NCBI GenBank assembly: GCA_034437215.1
Contig: DAOTVC010000077.1
Span: forward strand, 1 to 64,000
Origin: DAOTVC01 sp034437215
GTDB lineage: Bacteria; Chloroflexota; Anaerolineae; B4-G1; SLSP01
Length of the DNA: 64,000 nt
Reading direction: 5' to 3'
The first letter of the stretch is position 1, and each line of letters starts with the position of its first letter. Below the pieces are notes generated by a model. That model did no database searches, had not been told where the DNA came from, and was given only the letters and a program-made list of their open reading frames with translations. Made by a program: the position numbers and the translations under genes. This document shows, piece by piece, positions 45,483 through 53,775 of this stretch.

Positions 45483-47396
45483 TCAATAAGCCCAATCTAC
45501 ACTCTCCAGATCCGCAGGCTGGAACTGCTCACCTTTCAGGACCGCCATCACCCTTGTACCGGCCAGTTCGACCTTCCGTTTCTTGGCGTGGATACTCCTG
45601 AGCGTTGCGCCATACTTCTTGTGCGCTGCTTCCCCCTCTGCCGTCGCCTGAAGAATTAAATCATACACTTCTGCGCTCATTTCGTCCAGTTTCCGTTCGC
45701 GGATGTGCAGGATGCTGCGCAGCAGGGTCCGCTCCCACTCTGCCAGAGGTTCGTCGGGAAGGGGATTGTGTACCCACTCGGCGACCTTCTCCTGCAACTC
45801 CGGCGGAAGATAGTCCTGCATCTCCTGCATGGGATCGGCCAGTTCCTCCAACCAGGCCTCCCAGATGAGGCGGCTGGAGAGGGAGAAATCCTCATCCTGC
45901 AGGGCGTTCAGGCCCAGCGCGGCCAGATCCAGCTCCACCCGTTCGTAGAGCTCCGGAAAGTGGAGCAGAATCCGCAGGACGAACTCCTCGTGATCGGTCG
46001 TCGTGTCGATCTTGTCGGCGGAGGCGGCGACGGCGGCTTGACGACGCACGGCCTCCACCCGATCCCGGGCGCGCATCCGATCCAGGATCATGCGGGCATC
46101 GATGCCCAGCTGGAGCGCGAACTCCTGGGCGTAGGATTCCCGCTCGACGCCTCTGGTGATATCGCGCAGCAGGGGGATCATGGCATCGACGATTCGCGCC
46201 TTGCCCCTGGGCTCCGAGGGATCCTCCTGCCGGAGGAGCTGCTCGAAGTAGAAACGGACGACGGGCTGTGCGCTATCCAACAGCGCCTGCCAGGCCTCCT
46301 GATTCTCCAGAATAAGCTCGTCAGGATCGACATTGTCGGGCAGCAGGACCACACGGATGTTGGCGTTGAGCCGTCCCTCGTAACCTACGAGCCCGCGCGG
46401 ATCGAAGACAGCTTCCCACTCGCGGTCCAGCGTCTGCCGCGCGGTCTCCAGCCCCCGCAGGGTCGCCTGGACCCCCGCATCGTCGGGATCCAGCGCCAGG
46501 ATAAAGTTCCGGGTGAGACGTTGGAGCTGTTTGAGATGCACCTCGGTGAGCGCGGTCCCCATGGGAGCGACGATGTTCTCGTAGCCCGCCTGCCAGGGGA
46601 TCATCACGTCCATGTAGCCTTCAACGATGATTGCAGCGTCGAGCTCGCGAACGGCCCGTGCTGCCGAATCCAGTCCGAAGAGCACCTTGCTCTTGTCGAA
46701 GAGCGGGGTCTGGGGCGAGTTCATGTACTTGGGCTGGTCCTCGGCACTCAACACCCGCCCACCGAAGGCGATGACCTTGCCGCGCCGGTTGCGGATGGGA
46801 ATCATGACGCGGTTACGAAAGCGATCGTAGGTGCCTCCTCCGTCGCGCTCCACGAGCAGGCCGGCCTTGAGGAGCTCCTCCACGGTGAAGCCCTGACCCA
46901 GCAGGTGGGTGCGCAGGGCGTCCCAGGCGTCGAGGCTATATCCCAGCCGGAAGTGCTCCACGGTACGCCGCTGGAAGCCCCGTCTGCGCAGGTAGGCGCG
47001 GGCCGGGCCGGCTTCCGGCGCGGAGAGGAGCAGACGATGGTAGTACTCCGCGGCGGCCTCCAACGCCGCCTGCAACCGGTCGCCCTCCTCGGCAGCCTTG
47101 ACCTGCGTGGGGGTGAGCGGGCGCACCTCAATGCCCGCCTGGCGCCCCAGCTCCTCGAGAGCCGTGCGAAAGTCCCACCCCTCGTACTCCATCGCGAAGG
47201 TAAAGATGTCACCCCCTTTGTCGCAGCCGAAACAGTGCCATCGCTGGCTGTCCGGAAAGACAAAAAAGGAAGGCGTCTTCTCGTTATGGAAGGGACAGAG
47301 ACCTTTAAGGTTTCGTCCGGCTTTCTGGAGATGAACGGTGCGATTCACGACATCGGTGAGATCCAGCCGCTCCTTGATTTCTTCCACGACGCTCAT
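45483..47396 (-). CDS. dnaG: DNA primase
   Basis: A 637-residue DnaG. The zinc-binding domain has CPFH (C34, H37) and CFGC (C55, C58). The Toprim core carries IIVEGYMDVMIPWQAG and LALDPDDAGVQATLRGLE; AFGGRVLSAEDQPKYMNSP precedes it. The C-terminal helicase-binding part is poorly conserved but of normal length. It makes RNA primers for replication. A predicted TACAAT lies only 8 bases before the ATG, which suggests a leaderless transcript. Confidence 0.97.
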   Translation of the reverse strand: MSVVEEIKERLDLTDVVNRTVHLQKAGRNLKGLCPFHNEKTPSFFVFPDSQRWHCFGCDKGGDIFTFAMEYEGWDFRTALEELGRQAGIEVRPLTPTQVKAAEEGDRLQAALEAAAEYYHRLLLSAPEAGPARAYLRRRGFQRRTVEHFRLGYSLDAWDALRTHLLGQGFTVEELLKAGLLVERDGGGTYDRFRNRVMIPIRNRRGKVIAFGGRVLSAEDQPKYMNSPQTPLFDKSKVLFGLDSAARAVRELDAAIIVEGYMDVMIPWQAGYENIVAPMGTALTEVHLKQLQRLTRNFILALDPDDAGVQATLRGLETARQTLDREWEAVFDPRGLVGYEGRLNANIRVVLLPDNVDPDELILENQEAWQALLDSAQPVVRFYFEQLLRQEDPSEPRGKARIVDAMIPLLRDITRGVERESYAQEFALQLGIDARMILDRMRARDRVEAVRRQAAVAASADKIDTTTDHEEFVLRILLHFPELYERVELDLAALGLNALQDEDFSLSSRLIWEAWLEELADPMQEMQDYLPPELQEKVAEWVHNPLPDEPLAEWERTLLRSILHIRERKLDEMSAEVYDLILQATAEGEAAHKKYGATLRSIHAKKRKVELAGTRVMAVLKGEQFQPADLESVDWAY

Positions 47397-47404
47397 GCCA
47401 CTCT

Positions 47405-47433
47405 ATTGTACTCCGCTCGTCTCTTAAGGCAAA
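47405..47433 (-). promoter_or_regulatory. predicted promoter of dnaG-rpoD
   Basis: On the - strand TTTGCC (47428-47433), 17 bp and TACAAT (47405-47410). The dnaG ATG begins 8 bases after the -10 box, so the start point would fall at or beside the start codon. Confidence 0.45.
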
Positions 47434-47559
47434 ATTGACTCCAGGGGCCTGCGGCGGCGGCACGCCTTTGGGACCTCCGGCGCTTGCTCACCCCTCTCAC
47501 TATCACATTACTATTGTACGGCGGTCTTCCCCTGAGGCAATTGAGATCCCAGCCGCGCC

Positions 47560-47844
47560 TTACCGGAGCTCGACCTGCCAGTCCAGGATCTCCATCTCGG
47601 GGTGCTGCTCCTCGATCCAGTTGACCGCCCGATCCAGTACCGTGTGGACGTGGCGCGTGTCGTTAGCGACGGTGACGATGGCGATGGCCGCTGTCTGCCA
47701 CACGTCTTGGTGTTCCACCTCGGCGACGGCGACCTCAAAGCGCTTGCGCAGTTGATTGAGCAGGGGCTTGAGCTGTCCCCGCTTCTCTTTCAGCGAGGCG
47801 GTCCCGGGCAGATAGAGTTTGAGGGTACAGAGTCCGATGATCAT
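47560..47844 (-). CDS. DUF503 family protein (YlxP-like)
   Basis: A 94-residue DUF503 protein: GLCTLKLYLPGTASLKEKRG and FEVAVAEVEHQDVWQTAAIAI are the conserved blocks. Similar proteins sit in ribosome-maturation operons of other bacteria, but function is unknown. AGGAGG precedes the ATG. 15 bp after the LipM-like gene. Confidence 0.88.
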   Translation of the reverse strand: MIIGLCTLKLYLPGTASLKEKRGQLKPLLNQLRKRFEVAVAEVEHQDVWQTAAIAIVTVANDTRHVHTVLDRAVNWIEEQHPEMEILDWQVELR

Positions 47845-47859
47845 GCCATGGTCCTCCTT

Positions 47860-48675
47860 TTAATGTCGTGCCGTCCAGGCGCGGTTCCCATACTTCTCCG
47901 CGACCAGCCGCTCCGCGACCATTCGCTCCTCGAGAAGCAGCGAGCCGGGTTGCAGTTCCAGATTCAATATTTCGCCGAAGGCGCTCACGAGGGCCTCCTC
48001 CAGGGTCCGCCGGGAGATGGGGTGTCTCAGGGCCTCCTCCAGTGTCGTGGCCCGACCCCGGATGCGCTCCGGATGGATACGGGCGACCAGCAGCTCCCCG
48101 ATGTGCGCGATATCTCCGGACAAGGGGATGCTGCCGTGCTGAAGGATGCCCCCGCGCACGCGCATCTGTGCGCTGCCCACGAGCTTGCGGTCGTCGACGG
48201 TGATCTCGTAGTCGGAGGAGATCTCGAAGCAGACGGGACTGCGCATGCGGCGGTTCTCGCTGTGGCTCATGGCTGCTACCCGGCTCACCCCCACGGCTCT
48301 AAGCGCGCTGAGGATGGGGCGGCTCAGGCGGCGGTAGCTGGCGACAATATCTCCGGCAACCCGCGGGTCGTCGTCAGGCACGGCGACGCTGTAGGTGAGC
48401 TCGTCACCATGCAAGACCGCCGTGCCCCCCGTGGGGCGGCGGAGCAGCCGGTAGCCGTGCGCGCGCAGGACCTCTTGAGCGATGTCGGCCACCGGTTGCC
48501 CCCGTCCCAGCGTCACTGCGGGCTCCCAGGTGTAGAGCCGGAGGGTGGGGGGGGCCAGCTGGGCCACGACGGCTCGCAGGATGGCCTCGTCCACCGCCAG
48601 GTTGTAGGCTCCGTCGTTGGGACGCTCCTCGCGCAGGAGGCGCCAAACAGCAGGTGGATAAGCGTGGGCACTCAT
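47860..48675 (-). CDS. octanoyltransferase LipM / lipoate-protein ligase family
   Basis: A 271-residue protein. RRPTGGTAVLHGDELTYSVA is the lipoate/octanoate-binding block; SPVCFEISSDYEITVDDRKL contains a cysteine at the place of the LipM nucleophile and the conserved lysine; GSAQMRVRGGILQHGSIPL follows. The cysteine favours LipM-type octanoyl transfer over LplA ligation. ATG 48675 was chosen since upstream sequence in this frame is not family-like. It lies 26 bp after the pyrophosphatase gene. Confidence 0.85.
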   Translation of the reverse strand: MSAHAYPPAVWRLLREERPNDGAYNLAVDEAILRAVVAQLAPPTLRLYTWEPAVTLGRGQPVADIAQEVLRAHGYRLLRRPTGGTAVLHGDELTYSVAVPDDDPRVAGDIVASYRRLSRPILSALRAVGVSRVAAMSHSENRRMRSPVCFEISSDYEITVDDRKLVGSAQMRVRGGILQHGSIPLSGDIAHIGELLVARIHPERIRGRATTLEEALRHPISRRTLEEALVSAFGEILNLELQPGSLLLEERMVAERLVAEKYGNRAWTARH

Positions 48676-48701
48676 GAAGTGGCAGGCTAGGGGGAGGGCC
48701 C

Positions 48702-49241
48702 TTACCCTCCGGTGCGGAGATAGCGGGCGTAGAGGTCGAGGGAGCGCTCGATCTCGGACATCGCCACCTCGCGCCCTTGCCACTCCAGCACCTCCACACC
48801 GATGTGTTGGAGGTCCTTGTAGACGGAGAAGAAGTGAGCCACCTCCTGCAGGAAGTGGGGCGGGACGTCCTCGAGCTCTTGATAGGAGTCGAAGAGGGGG
48901 TCGGTGGCGGGGACGGCCAGGATCTTATCGTCGTGGAGGCCCCGGTCGAGCATCCTGAAGATGCCCAGTGGGCGCGCCTCGATGACACAGCCGGGAAAGG
49001 TCGGCTCGTTGGTCATGACCAGGACGTCCAGCGGGTCGCCGTCGTCGTAGTGGGTGCGGGGGATGAAGCCGTAGTCACCGGGATAGTGGAGGGAGGAGTA
49101 GAGGACGCGATCGAGCTTCATGAAGCCCGACTTGTCGTACTCGAATTTATTGCGAGAGCGTTTGGGGATCTCGACGATCACGTAGATGGATTCCGGGACG
49201 TTGGGCGGCCCTGGTGGCAGGTCATGCCAGAGATTCGCCAT
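48702..49241 (-). CDS. ppa: inorganic pyrophosphatase (family I)
   Basis: A 179-residue family I pyrophosphatase. VIVEIPKRSRNKFEYDKSG, YGFIPRTHYDDGDPLDVLVM (the Asp triad) and PATDPLF are diagnostic. It removes PPi produced by polymerisation reactions in the cytoplasm. It opens a - strand group with the LipM-like and DUF503 genes. Confidence 0.96.
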   Translation of the reverse strand: MANLWHDLPPGPPNVPESIYVIVEIPKRSRNKFEYDKSGFMKLDRVLYSSLHYPGDYGFIPRTHYDDGDPLDVLVMTNEPTFPGCVIEARPLGIFRMLDRGLHDDKILAVPATDPLFDSYQELEDVPPHFLQEVAHFFSVYKDLQHIGVEVLEWQGREVAMSEIERSLDLYARYLRTGG

Positions 49242-49326
49242 AAGTTCTTTGCCTCCACTGCATCTTCAGAGTCGAAAAGCGACGCCACCGTACCACAACA
49301 TTGTACATAGCTTTCCCGGGATGCAA

Positions 49327-49356
49327 AACAGGCGCGGAAAGAACCACGCGCCTGTT
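49327..49356 (-). terminator. intrinsic terminator of the RNase D gene
   Basis: A perfect 10-bp stem AACAGGCGCG/CGCGCCTGTT. Read on the - strand the stem runs into TTTTGC, giving a short T-run, 21 bp past the RNase D stop. Confidence 0.65.
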
Positions 49357-49376
49357 CTAAACTGAACTCGCAGAGA

Positions 49377-50528
49377 CTACTGGCCCACGAGCGCCAGGAT
49401 GTCGGCGCCGTAGGTCTCCTGGCGCCAGGGACCGATGCCCGGCACCTCGATCAGCTCCGCCTTCGAGGTGGGAGGGTGCCACGCCAGAGCCCAGAGGGTG
49501 GCATTGGGCAGGATGACGTCGGAGTCCACGCCCCGTCCCGCCGCGACCTGCTTGCGCCAGCCGTGCAGGACGTTGTAGCGCTCCACGACCTCGTCGGGGG
49601 GACGCTCCCCCTCCTGGGGACGTGGGGGCAGGGGCTTGGTCTTGGTGCGCAGAGCGTTGAGAATCCCCCTCCCGAAACGCCGCACCTGGTGGTGGGTGAG
49701 ACCGGTCGCTTTCAACTCCTTGCGGCTCCGGGGCTGGCTGCGGGCGAGCGCGACCAGCCTCCTATCACCCAACACCTTGAAGGAGGGGCGATCCAGCCGC
49801 TCCGCGGTGGCCTCCCGCCACCGGTGGAGCTGGTACAACCAGTGCTTCTCACGATTGCTTAGCCCTTGCAGACCTTTGATGCGCCAGAAGGTCGACGCGA
49901 CGTCGTGGATGGGAGGCTCAGCGATGTGCCGGCGCAGGTAGTCGAAGACCTCCTGCGCCTCCTGCCAGCGTCCCCGCTCCCGGAGGGCCTGCGCCTCGAT
50001 CTCCCGCAGCTCCAGGAGATAGTGGGTGTCCATCCGCGCGTAGCGGACGGCCTGGGCGTCCAGGGGACGCCGGCCCCAGTTGTAGCGCTGGAACTTCTTG
50101 TTGACGTGTACCCCAAACTGCTCCTCGAGCAGGTTCGCCAACCCTACGCGAGGCCAGCCCAGGATGCGGGCAGCCCACATGGTATCGAAGAGCGACCCAC
50201 AGGTAAAGCCGTAATCCCGCTGGAGCACGATCAGGTCGTAGTCGGCAGCGTGGAAGATCTTCTCGATCTCTGTGCTGGCAAGGATGGGGCCCAGAGGGCT
50301 GAGATCCTCCAACGCAAAGGGGTCGACGAGATAGTCGCTATCGGGGACGCTGATCTGAATAAGGCAGACCTGTTCTTTGTAGGCGTAGAGGCTGTTGGAT
50401 TCCGTGTCGATGGCGATCCGGGGTTGCTCTGTCAGCCGTTCTACGAGGTGTGCAAGAGCCTCAGGAGTCTCCACCAGGATGGGGGGCTTCTGTGGAAGAT
50501 TGTCTGGTTGTGCGTTATGATTAGGCAT
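49377..50528 (-). CDS. rnd: ribonuclease D
   Basis: A 383-residue 3'-5' exonuclease. DEDD motifs: IAIDTESNSLYAYKE (Asp, Glu), KIFHAADYDLIVLQRDYGF (Asp) and YARMDTHYLLELREIEAQAL (Tyr, Asp). A HRDC-type helical domain follows, and the C-terminus has VPGIGPWRQETYGADI, another HRDC-like unit. It takes part in tRNA 3' processing and RNA decay. Confidence 0.93.
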   Translation of the reverse strand: MPNHNAQPDNLPQKPPILVETPEALAHLVERLTEQPRIAIDTESNSLYAYKEQVCLIQISVPDSDYLVDPFALEDLSPLGPILASTEIEKIFHAADYDLIVLQRDYGFTCGSLFDTMWAARILGWPRVGLANLLEEQFGVHVNKKFQRYNWGRRPLDAQAVRYARMDTHYLLELREIEAQALRERGRWQEAQEVFDYLRRHIAEPPIHDVASTFWRIKGLQGLSNREKHWLYQLHRWREATAERLDRPSFKVLGDRRLVALARSQPRSRKELKATGLTHHQVRRFGRGILNALRTKTKPLPPRPQEGERPPDEVVERYNVLHGWRKQVAAGRGVDSDVILPNATLWALAWHPPTSKAELIEVPGIGPWRQETYGADILALVGQ

Positions 50529-50586
50529 AGGTCATCATTATCGACCCTCTCGCCAGATTGTCAAATCGAGCCTCAGGATCACGCGA

Positions 50587-50614
50587 TTGTTCCTCCTCTG
50601 GTTTCTGTTACAAT
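50587..50614 (+). promoter_or_regulatory. predicted promoter of a leaderless lipoprotein gene
   Basis: TTGTTC (50587-50592), 16 bp, TACAAT (50609-50614). The ATG at 50621 begins 6 bases after the -10 box, and no ribosome site precedes it. Confidence 0.5.
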
Positions 50615-50620
50615 CAGGCT

Positions 50621-52387
50621 ATGAGACGTCTTCTCTTTGTGATCTGGATCTGTATATTGGTGGCCTGCAGGGGGACTCCGTCGCCTACACCCTCTCCAAC
50701 CCCCACCTCCTCTCCGCCGGTGACCCCTGGCGGAGGCGTGACCGCGATCACCGGGACGCCCGCGCCGACTGAGGCCCTTCCTCCTCCCACCTCGACACCG
50801 GTTCTACTCGATCCGCGTCTCGAAGTCGAGGAGATCTACACCTATCCGGACCCCCTCTACAGCGAGGATCCGCTCACCCTCGACGTCTTTCCCCGGCTGC
50901 CGCCTGAACAGGATGAGACCTACACGGTCACGGTGCGCCTTCCGACGGGGGTGGAACTGTCCGCACCGGCGGTACGTTACGGTTTCAGTGAGGCGCTGCG
51001 CAGTCGTTTTATCTGGGCCTGGGATACCACCGGCTTCACGGGCACCCAGGCGCTCACTCTGACCTTGCTGCTGCCACCCGGTGGGGAGGACGCCGATCTC
51101 CTGAACAATACCCGGGTCATCACCGTCGACCTGCGCTCTCGTGACGCTCTTCTTCCTCCGGCCCCAGGTGTGGCGTGGGCGGTGGAGGAGGTGGACGGCT
51201 TCCGGCTGCACTATCTCGCGGGCACGGCAGCGGAACGGGACCTCGGGAGGCTGCGGGAAGAGGCCGGGGAGGCCTACGCCGACGTGACGGAGACGTTGGG
51301 CGTGGAGATCGGCGCGCCCCTCGACATCTACCTGCTCGATCGGGTGATCGGTCAGGGGGGATATGCCACGGAGAGCTGGGTCGCCATCTCCTACGTGGAC
51401 CGCATGTACGCGCCTGCCCAACTGCCCTTGCTGCTGCGCCACGAACTTACCCACCGCCTGGACGAAGCCGTGGGGTGCGATTGGGCGCCCACGCTCCTGC
51501 GGGAGGGGTTGGCAGTTCGGGTGGCGGGCGGGCACTATTGGCCCGAATCGGCGGCGCGCAAAGGCGCAGCACTCTTGGAGAGCGGGCTCTACATCCCTCT
51601 AGGGACCCTCAGCGATGACTTCTATCTGCACCAGCACGAGATTAGCTACCTCGAGGCGGCGGCGTTGGTAACCTATGTCGTTGAGGGGTGGGGATGGGAG
51701 GGGCTGGAGGCGCTCTGTGCGGTCGCTGCCGAAACGGAAGGCGACGACCGGGAGGAGCTGGAGGCGGGCCTGCAGGCCCTCGGCTGGGAGAGCCTCCAGG
51801 CCTTCGAGCGCGAGTGGCTGCGGTGGCTGGGAGCCATCCGGGTCTCAAACAGGGAGGAGGCTCTCCTGCAGGCGGAGCTGCACCTGCTGGAGACGATGCG
51901 CGCTTATCAGGTGCAGTACGATCGCTCGGCGAACTTCCGCACGGGTATCCTCTACAACCCTGCCGAGGGAGAGCGCCGGGAGATCACCGCCAGCTTCGCG
52001 CGCAACCCCCGAGAGCCGGAGCCCATCGCCCTCGAGCTGCTGCTGGTGATGGCTCAGGACGCTCTGCGGGATCGCGCACCGGAGCGGGCCCAGCTCTGGT
52101 TGGAGGCGGTGGAGGGTGTGCTGAAGGAGGGCTTTCCGCCGGAGGGGCAGAGCGCCGATGTGCTCGCGATCACCCGAGCGGCTCTCGCCCGCGGCTACGA
52201 GCCCTACCGGCTGGTCTGTGACGAAGATGAGCGCTGTTTCGTCTACGCTCTGGAGCGCAGCGACTGGCCCCGTCAGGTGCTGCTGGTCGCCGTGAAGGTG
52301 GAGGGCCGGTGGGAGGTCGTGGGCCCTCAGGCGCTCCACGTCCCGCACAGGGGTGTTAGCCTGGGAAGAGAGGATGAAGGGCGATGA
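50621..52387 (+). CDS. secreted HExxH metalloprotease-like lipoprotein
   Basis: A 588-residue lipoprotein: signal peptide ending in lipobox LVAC (Cys16), then a Pro/Thr/Ser linker of about 45 residues. Residues about 70-175 look like a beta-sandwich domain. A gluzincin-like catalytic region follows, with RHELTHRLDE (His274, Glu275, His278) and a downstream acidic helix (LLREGLAVRVAGG, where Glu may be the third ligand). The C-terminal 200 residues are helical and unassigned. I expect a peptidase-MA-type fold, but activity is unproven. The last 4 bases overlap ogt. Confidence 0.78.
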   Translation: MRRLLFVIWICILVACRGTPSPTPSPTPTSSPPVTPGGGVTAITGTPAPTEALPPPTSTPVLLDPRLEVEEIYTYPDPLYSEDPLTLDVFPRLPPEQDETYTVTVRLPTGVELSAPAVRYGFSEALRSRFIWAWDTTGFTGTQALTLTLLLPPGGEDADLLNNTRVITVDLRSRDALLPPAPGVAWAVEEVDGFRLHYLAGTAAERDLGRLREEAGEAYADVTETLGVEIGAPLDIYLLDRVIGQGGYATESWVAISYVDRMYAPAQLPLLLRHELTHRLDEAVGCDWAPTLLREGLAVRVAGGHYWPESAARKGAALLESGLYIPLGTLSDDFYLHQHEISYLEAAALVTYVVEGWGWEGLEALCAVAAETEGDDREELEAGLQALGWESLQAFEREWLRWLGAIRVSNREEALLQAELHLLETMRAYQVQYDRSANFRTGILYNPAEGERREITASFARNPREPEPIALELLLVMAQDALRDRAPERAQLWLEAVEGVLKEGFPPEGQSADVLAITRAALARGYEPYRLVCDEDERCFVYALERSDWPRQVLLVAVKVEGRWEVVGPQALHVPHRGVSLGREDEGR

Positions 52388-52935
52388 AGACCTATACGGC
52401 GACCATCTCCACTCCCCTCGGCGCTCTTTGGCTCTGCGCGACCGAGGAGGGGCTGTGCGGCGTCGAGTTCGGCGGCCCGTCAGAGGGGCTCAGAGGCGCG
52501 CTGGCCCGTTACGGGCTGGCCGTCCCTCTCCGGGAGGAGGAGCATCCCTTTCTGGCGCGGGCGCGGACGCAGATCGACGCCTACTTCGAGGGCCGGGTGC
52601 GCACCTTTGATCTGCCGTTGGAGCTGCAAGGCACCCACTTTCAGAGGGCCGTCTGGCAGACGCTGCTGAGGATTCCCTACGGGGAGACCCGTGCCTACGG
52701 AGAGGTCGCCGCGGTTCTCGGGCGCCCGCGTGGGGCGCGGGCCGTAGGGCAGGCGGTGGGGGCGAACCCGGTCTCTATCCTCGTCCCCTGTCACCGGGTG
52801 GTGGGCAGTGACGGTCAGTTGACGGGCTACGGTGGTGGCTTGGAGCGGAAGATGGCCCTGCTGGAGCTGGAGCAGGACGCTGTGCAGCTGCGCATGGAGG
52901 GGCCTGGCACGAGTACCCCGGAAGAGCCCGTGTAG
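52384..52935 (+). CDS. ogt: methylated-DNA-protein-cysteine methyltransferase
   Basis: A 183-residue Ogt/MGMT. FQRAVWQTLLRIPYGETRAY, GRPRGARAVGQAVGANPVSI and LVPCHRVVGSDGQLTGYGGG (acceptor Cys136) are diagnostic. It repairs O6-alkylguanine by taking the alkyl group onto the cysteine. The ATG overlaps the preceding stop (ATGA), so translation is coupled. Confidence 0.96.
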   Translation: MKTYTATISTPLGALWLCATEEGLCGVEFGGPSEGLRGALARYGLAVPLREEEHPFLARARTQIDAYFEGRVRTFDLPLELQGTHFQRAVWQTLLRIPYGETRAYGEVAAVLGRPRGARAVGQAVGANPVSILVPCHRVVGSDGQLTGYGGGLERKMALLELEQDAVQLRMEGPGTSTPEEPV

Positions 52936-52953
52936 CAGCAGAGCGCCGACACC

Positions 52954-52981
52954 TTGATAAATGCCTCGCCTGTGTTAGACT
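52954..52981 (+). promoter_or_regulatory. predicted promoter of the DUF4956/CotH/VTC cluster
   Basis: TTGATA (52954-52959), 16 bp, TAGACT (52976-52981), about 120 bp before the first gene. The remaining leader shows no clear riboswitch. Confidence 0.4.
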
Positions 52982-53103
52982 CCCCGAGTCTCTGGGATTT
53001 CGTAGGGTGGTGGGTAAACTGTCATCCCTTCGTGGTAGAAGTGTATCCGGTGGGGTCTTCCGTGTTGCGCCTTGTATCTTGAGCCTGCTAAGGAGTTCCT
53101 GTT

Positions 53104-53775
53104 ATGTTTGATTTTAGTGCACCACCATCGGTATCTATGGCTAACCTGGTCTTGAACTTTGCCATTGCGTTGGTGTTGTCTTTAAGTGTCGCTTGGTATT
53201 ACGAGCGTTTTGCACAAACTCTTTCCAACCGGCGCAAGTTCGCGAGATTGTTGCCCGTGCTTGCGTTGACGACGACCCTGGTGATCGCGATTGTCAAATC
53301 TTCTCTGGCGCTCTCTCTGGGTTTGGTGGGCGCCCTCTCTATTGTTCGTTTCCGCACGGCGATCAAGGAGCCGGAGGAACTCATGTTCCTCTTTATCGCA
53401 ATCACCATCGGTTTGGGTGTGGGGGCGGATCAGCGCTGGCCGACGGTGATAGGCGTGCTCATTGTGCTAGGCTATATGGCCGTACGCTTGCTGCTGTCGC
53501 GCAAACCCCAGGCGAGCAATCTCTACCTCAACCTCGTCCTCGAAGAGGGTGCGGAGCAGGAGTCGCTCTTTCAACAGGCCAACGCCCGGCTTCTGGAACA
53601 CCTTTCCACCGTCGATTTCCGTCGCCTTGATATGCGTGAGGGCCTGATGCAGCTGACTTATTTCATCCCGTGTGGTGATCCTGAAGTGCTGAACGCTTTG
53701 GTGGACAATCTGAAGCGTCAGCTGCCCGTGCGGGAGATCAGCTTCATCCAACAAGAATCGCTGCTGGGAGGCTGA
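53104..53775 (+). CDS. DUF4956 membrane protein
   Basis: A 223-residue protein with four hydrophobic segments (LVLNFAIALVLSLSVAWYY, LLPVLALTTTLVIAIV, LALSLGLVGALSIVRFRTAI, LMFLFIAITIGLGVGA) and a soluble C-terminus. The GALSIVRFRTAI block is typical of DUF4956. Genes for DUF4956, VTC-type polymerase and CotH proteins often occur together, as here; a role in membrane polyphosphate handling is possible but unproven. Confidence 0.85.
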   Translation: MFDFSAPPSVSMANLVLNFAIALVLSLSVAWYYERFAQTLSNRRKFARLLPVLALTTTLVIAIVKSSLALSLGLVGALSIVRFRTAIKEPEELMFLFIAITIGLGVGADQRWPTVIGVLIVLGYMAVRLLLSRKPQASNLYLNLVLEEGAEQESLFQQANARLLEHLSTVDFRRLDMREGLMQLTYFIPCGDPEVLNALVDNLKRQLPVREISFIQQESLLGG

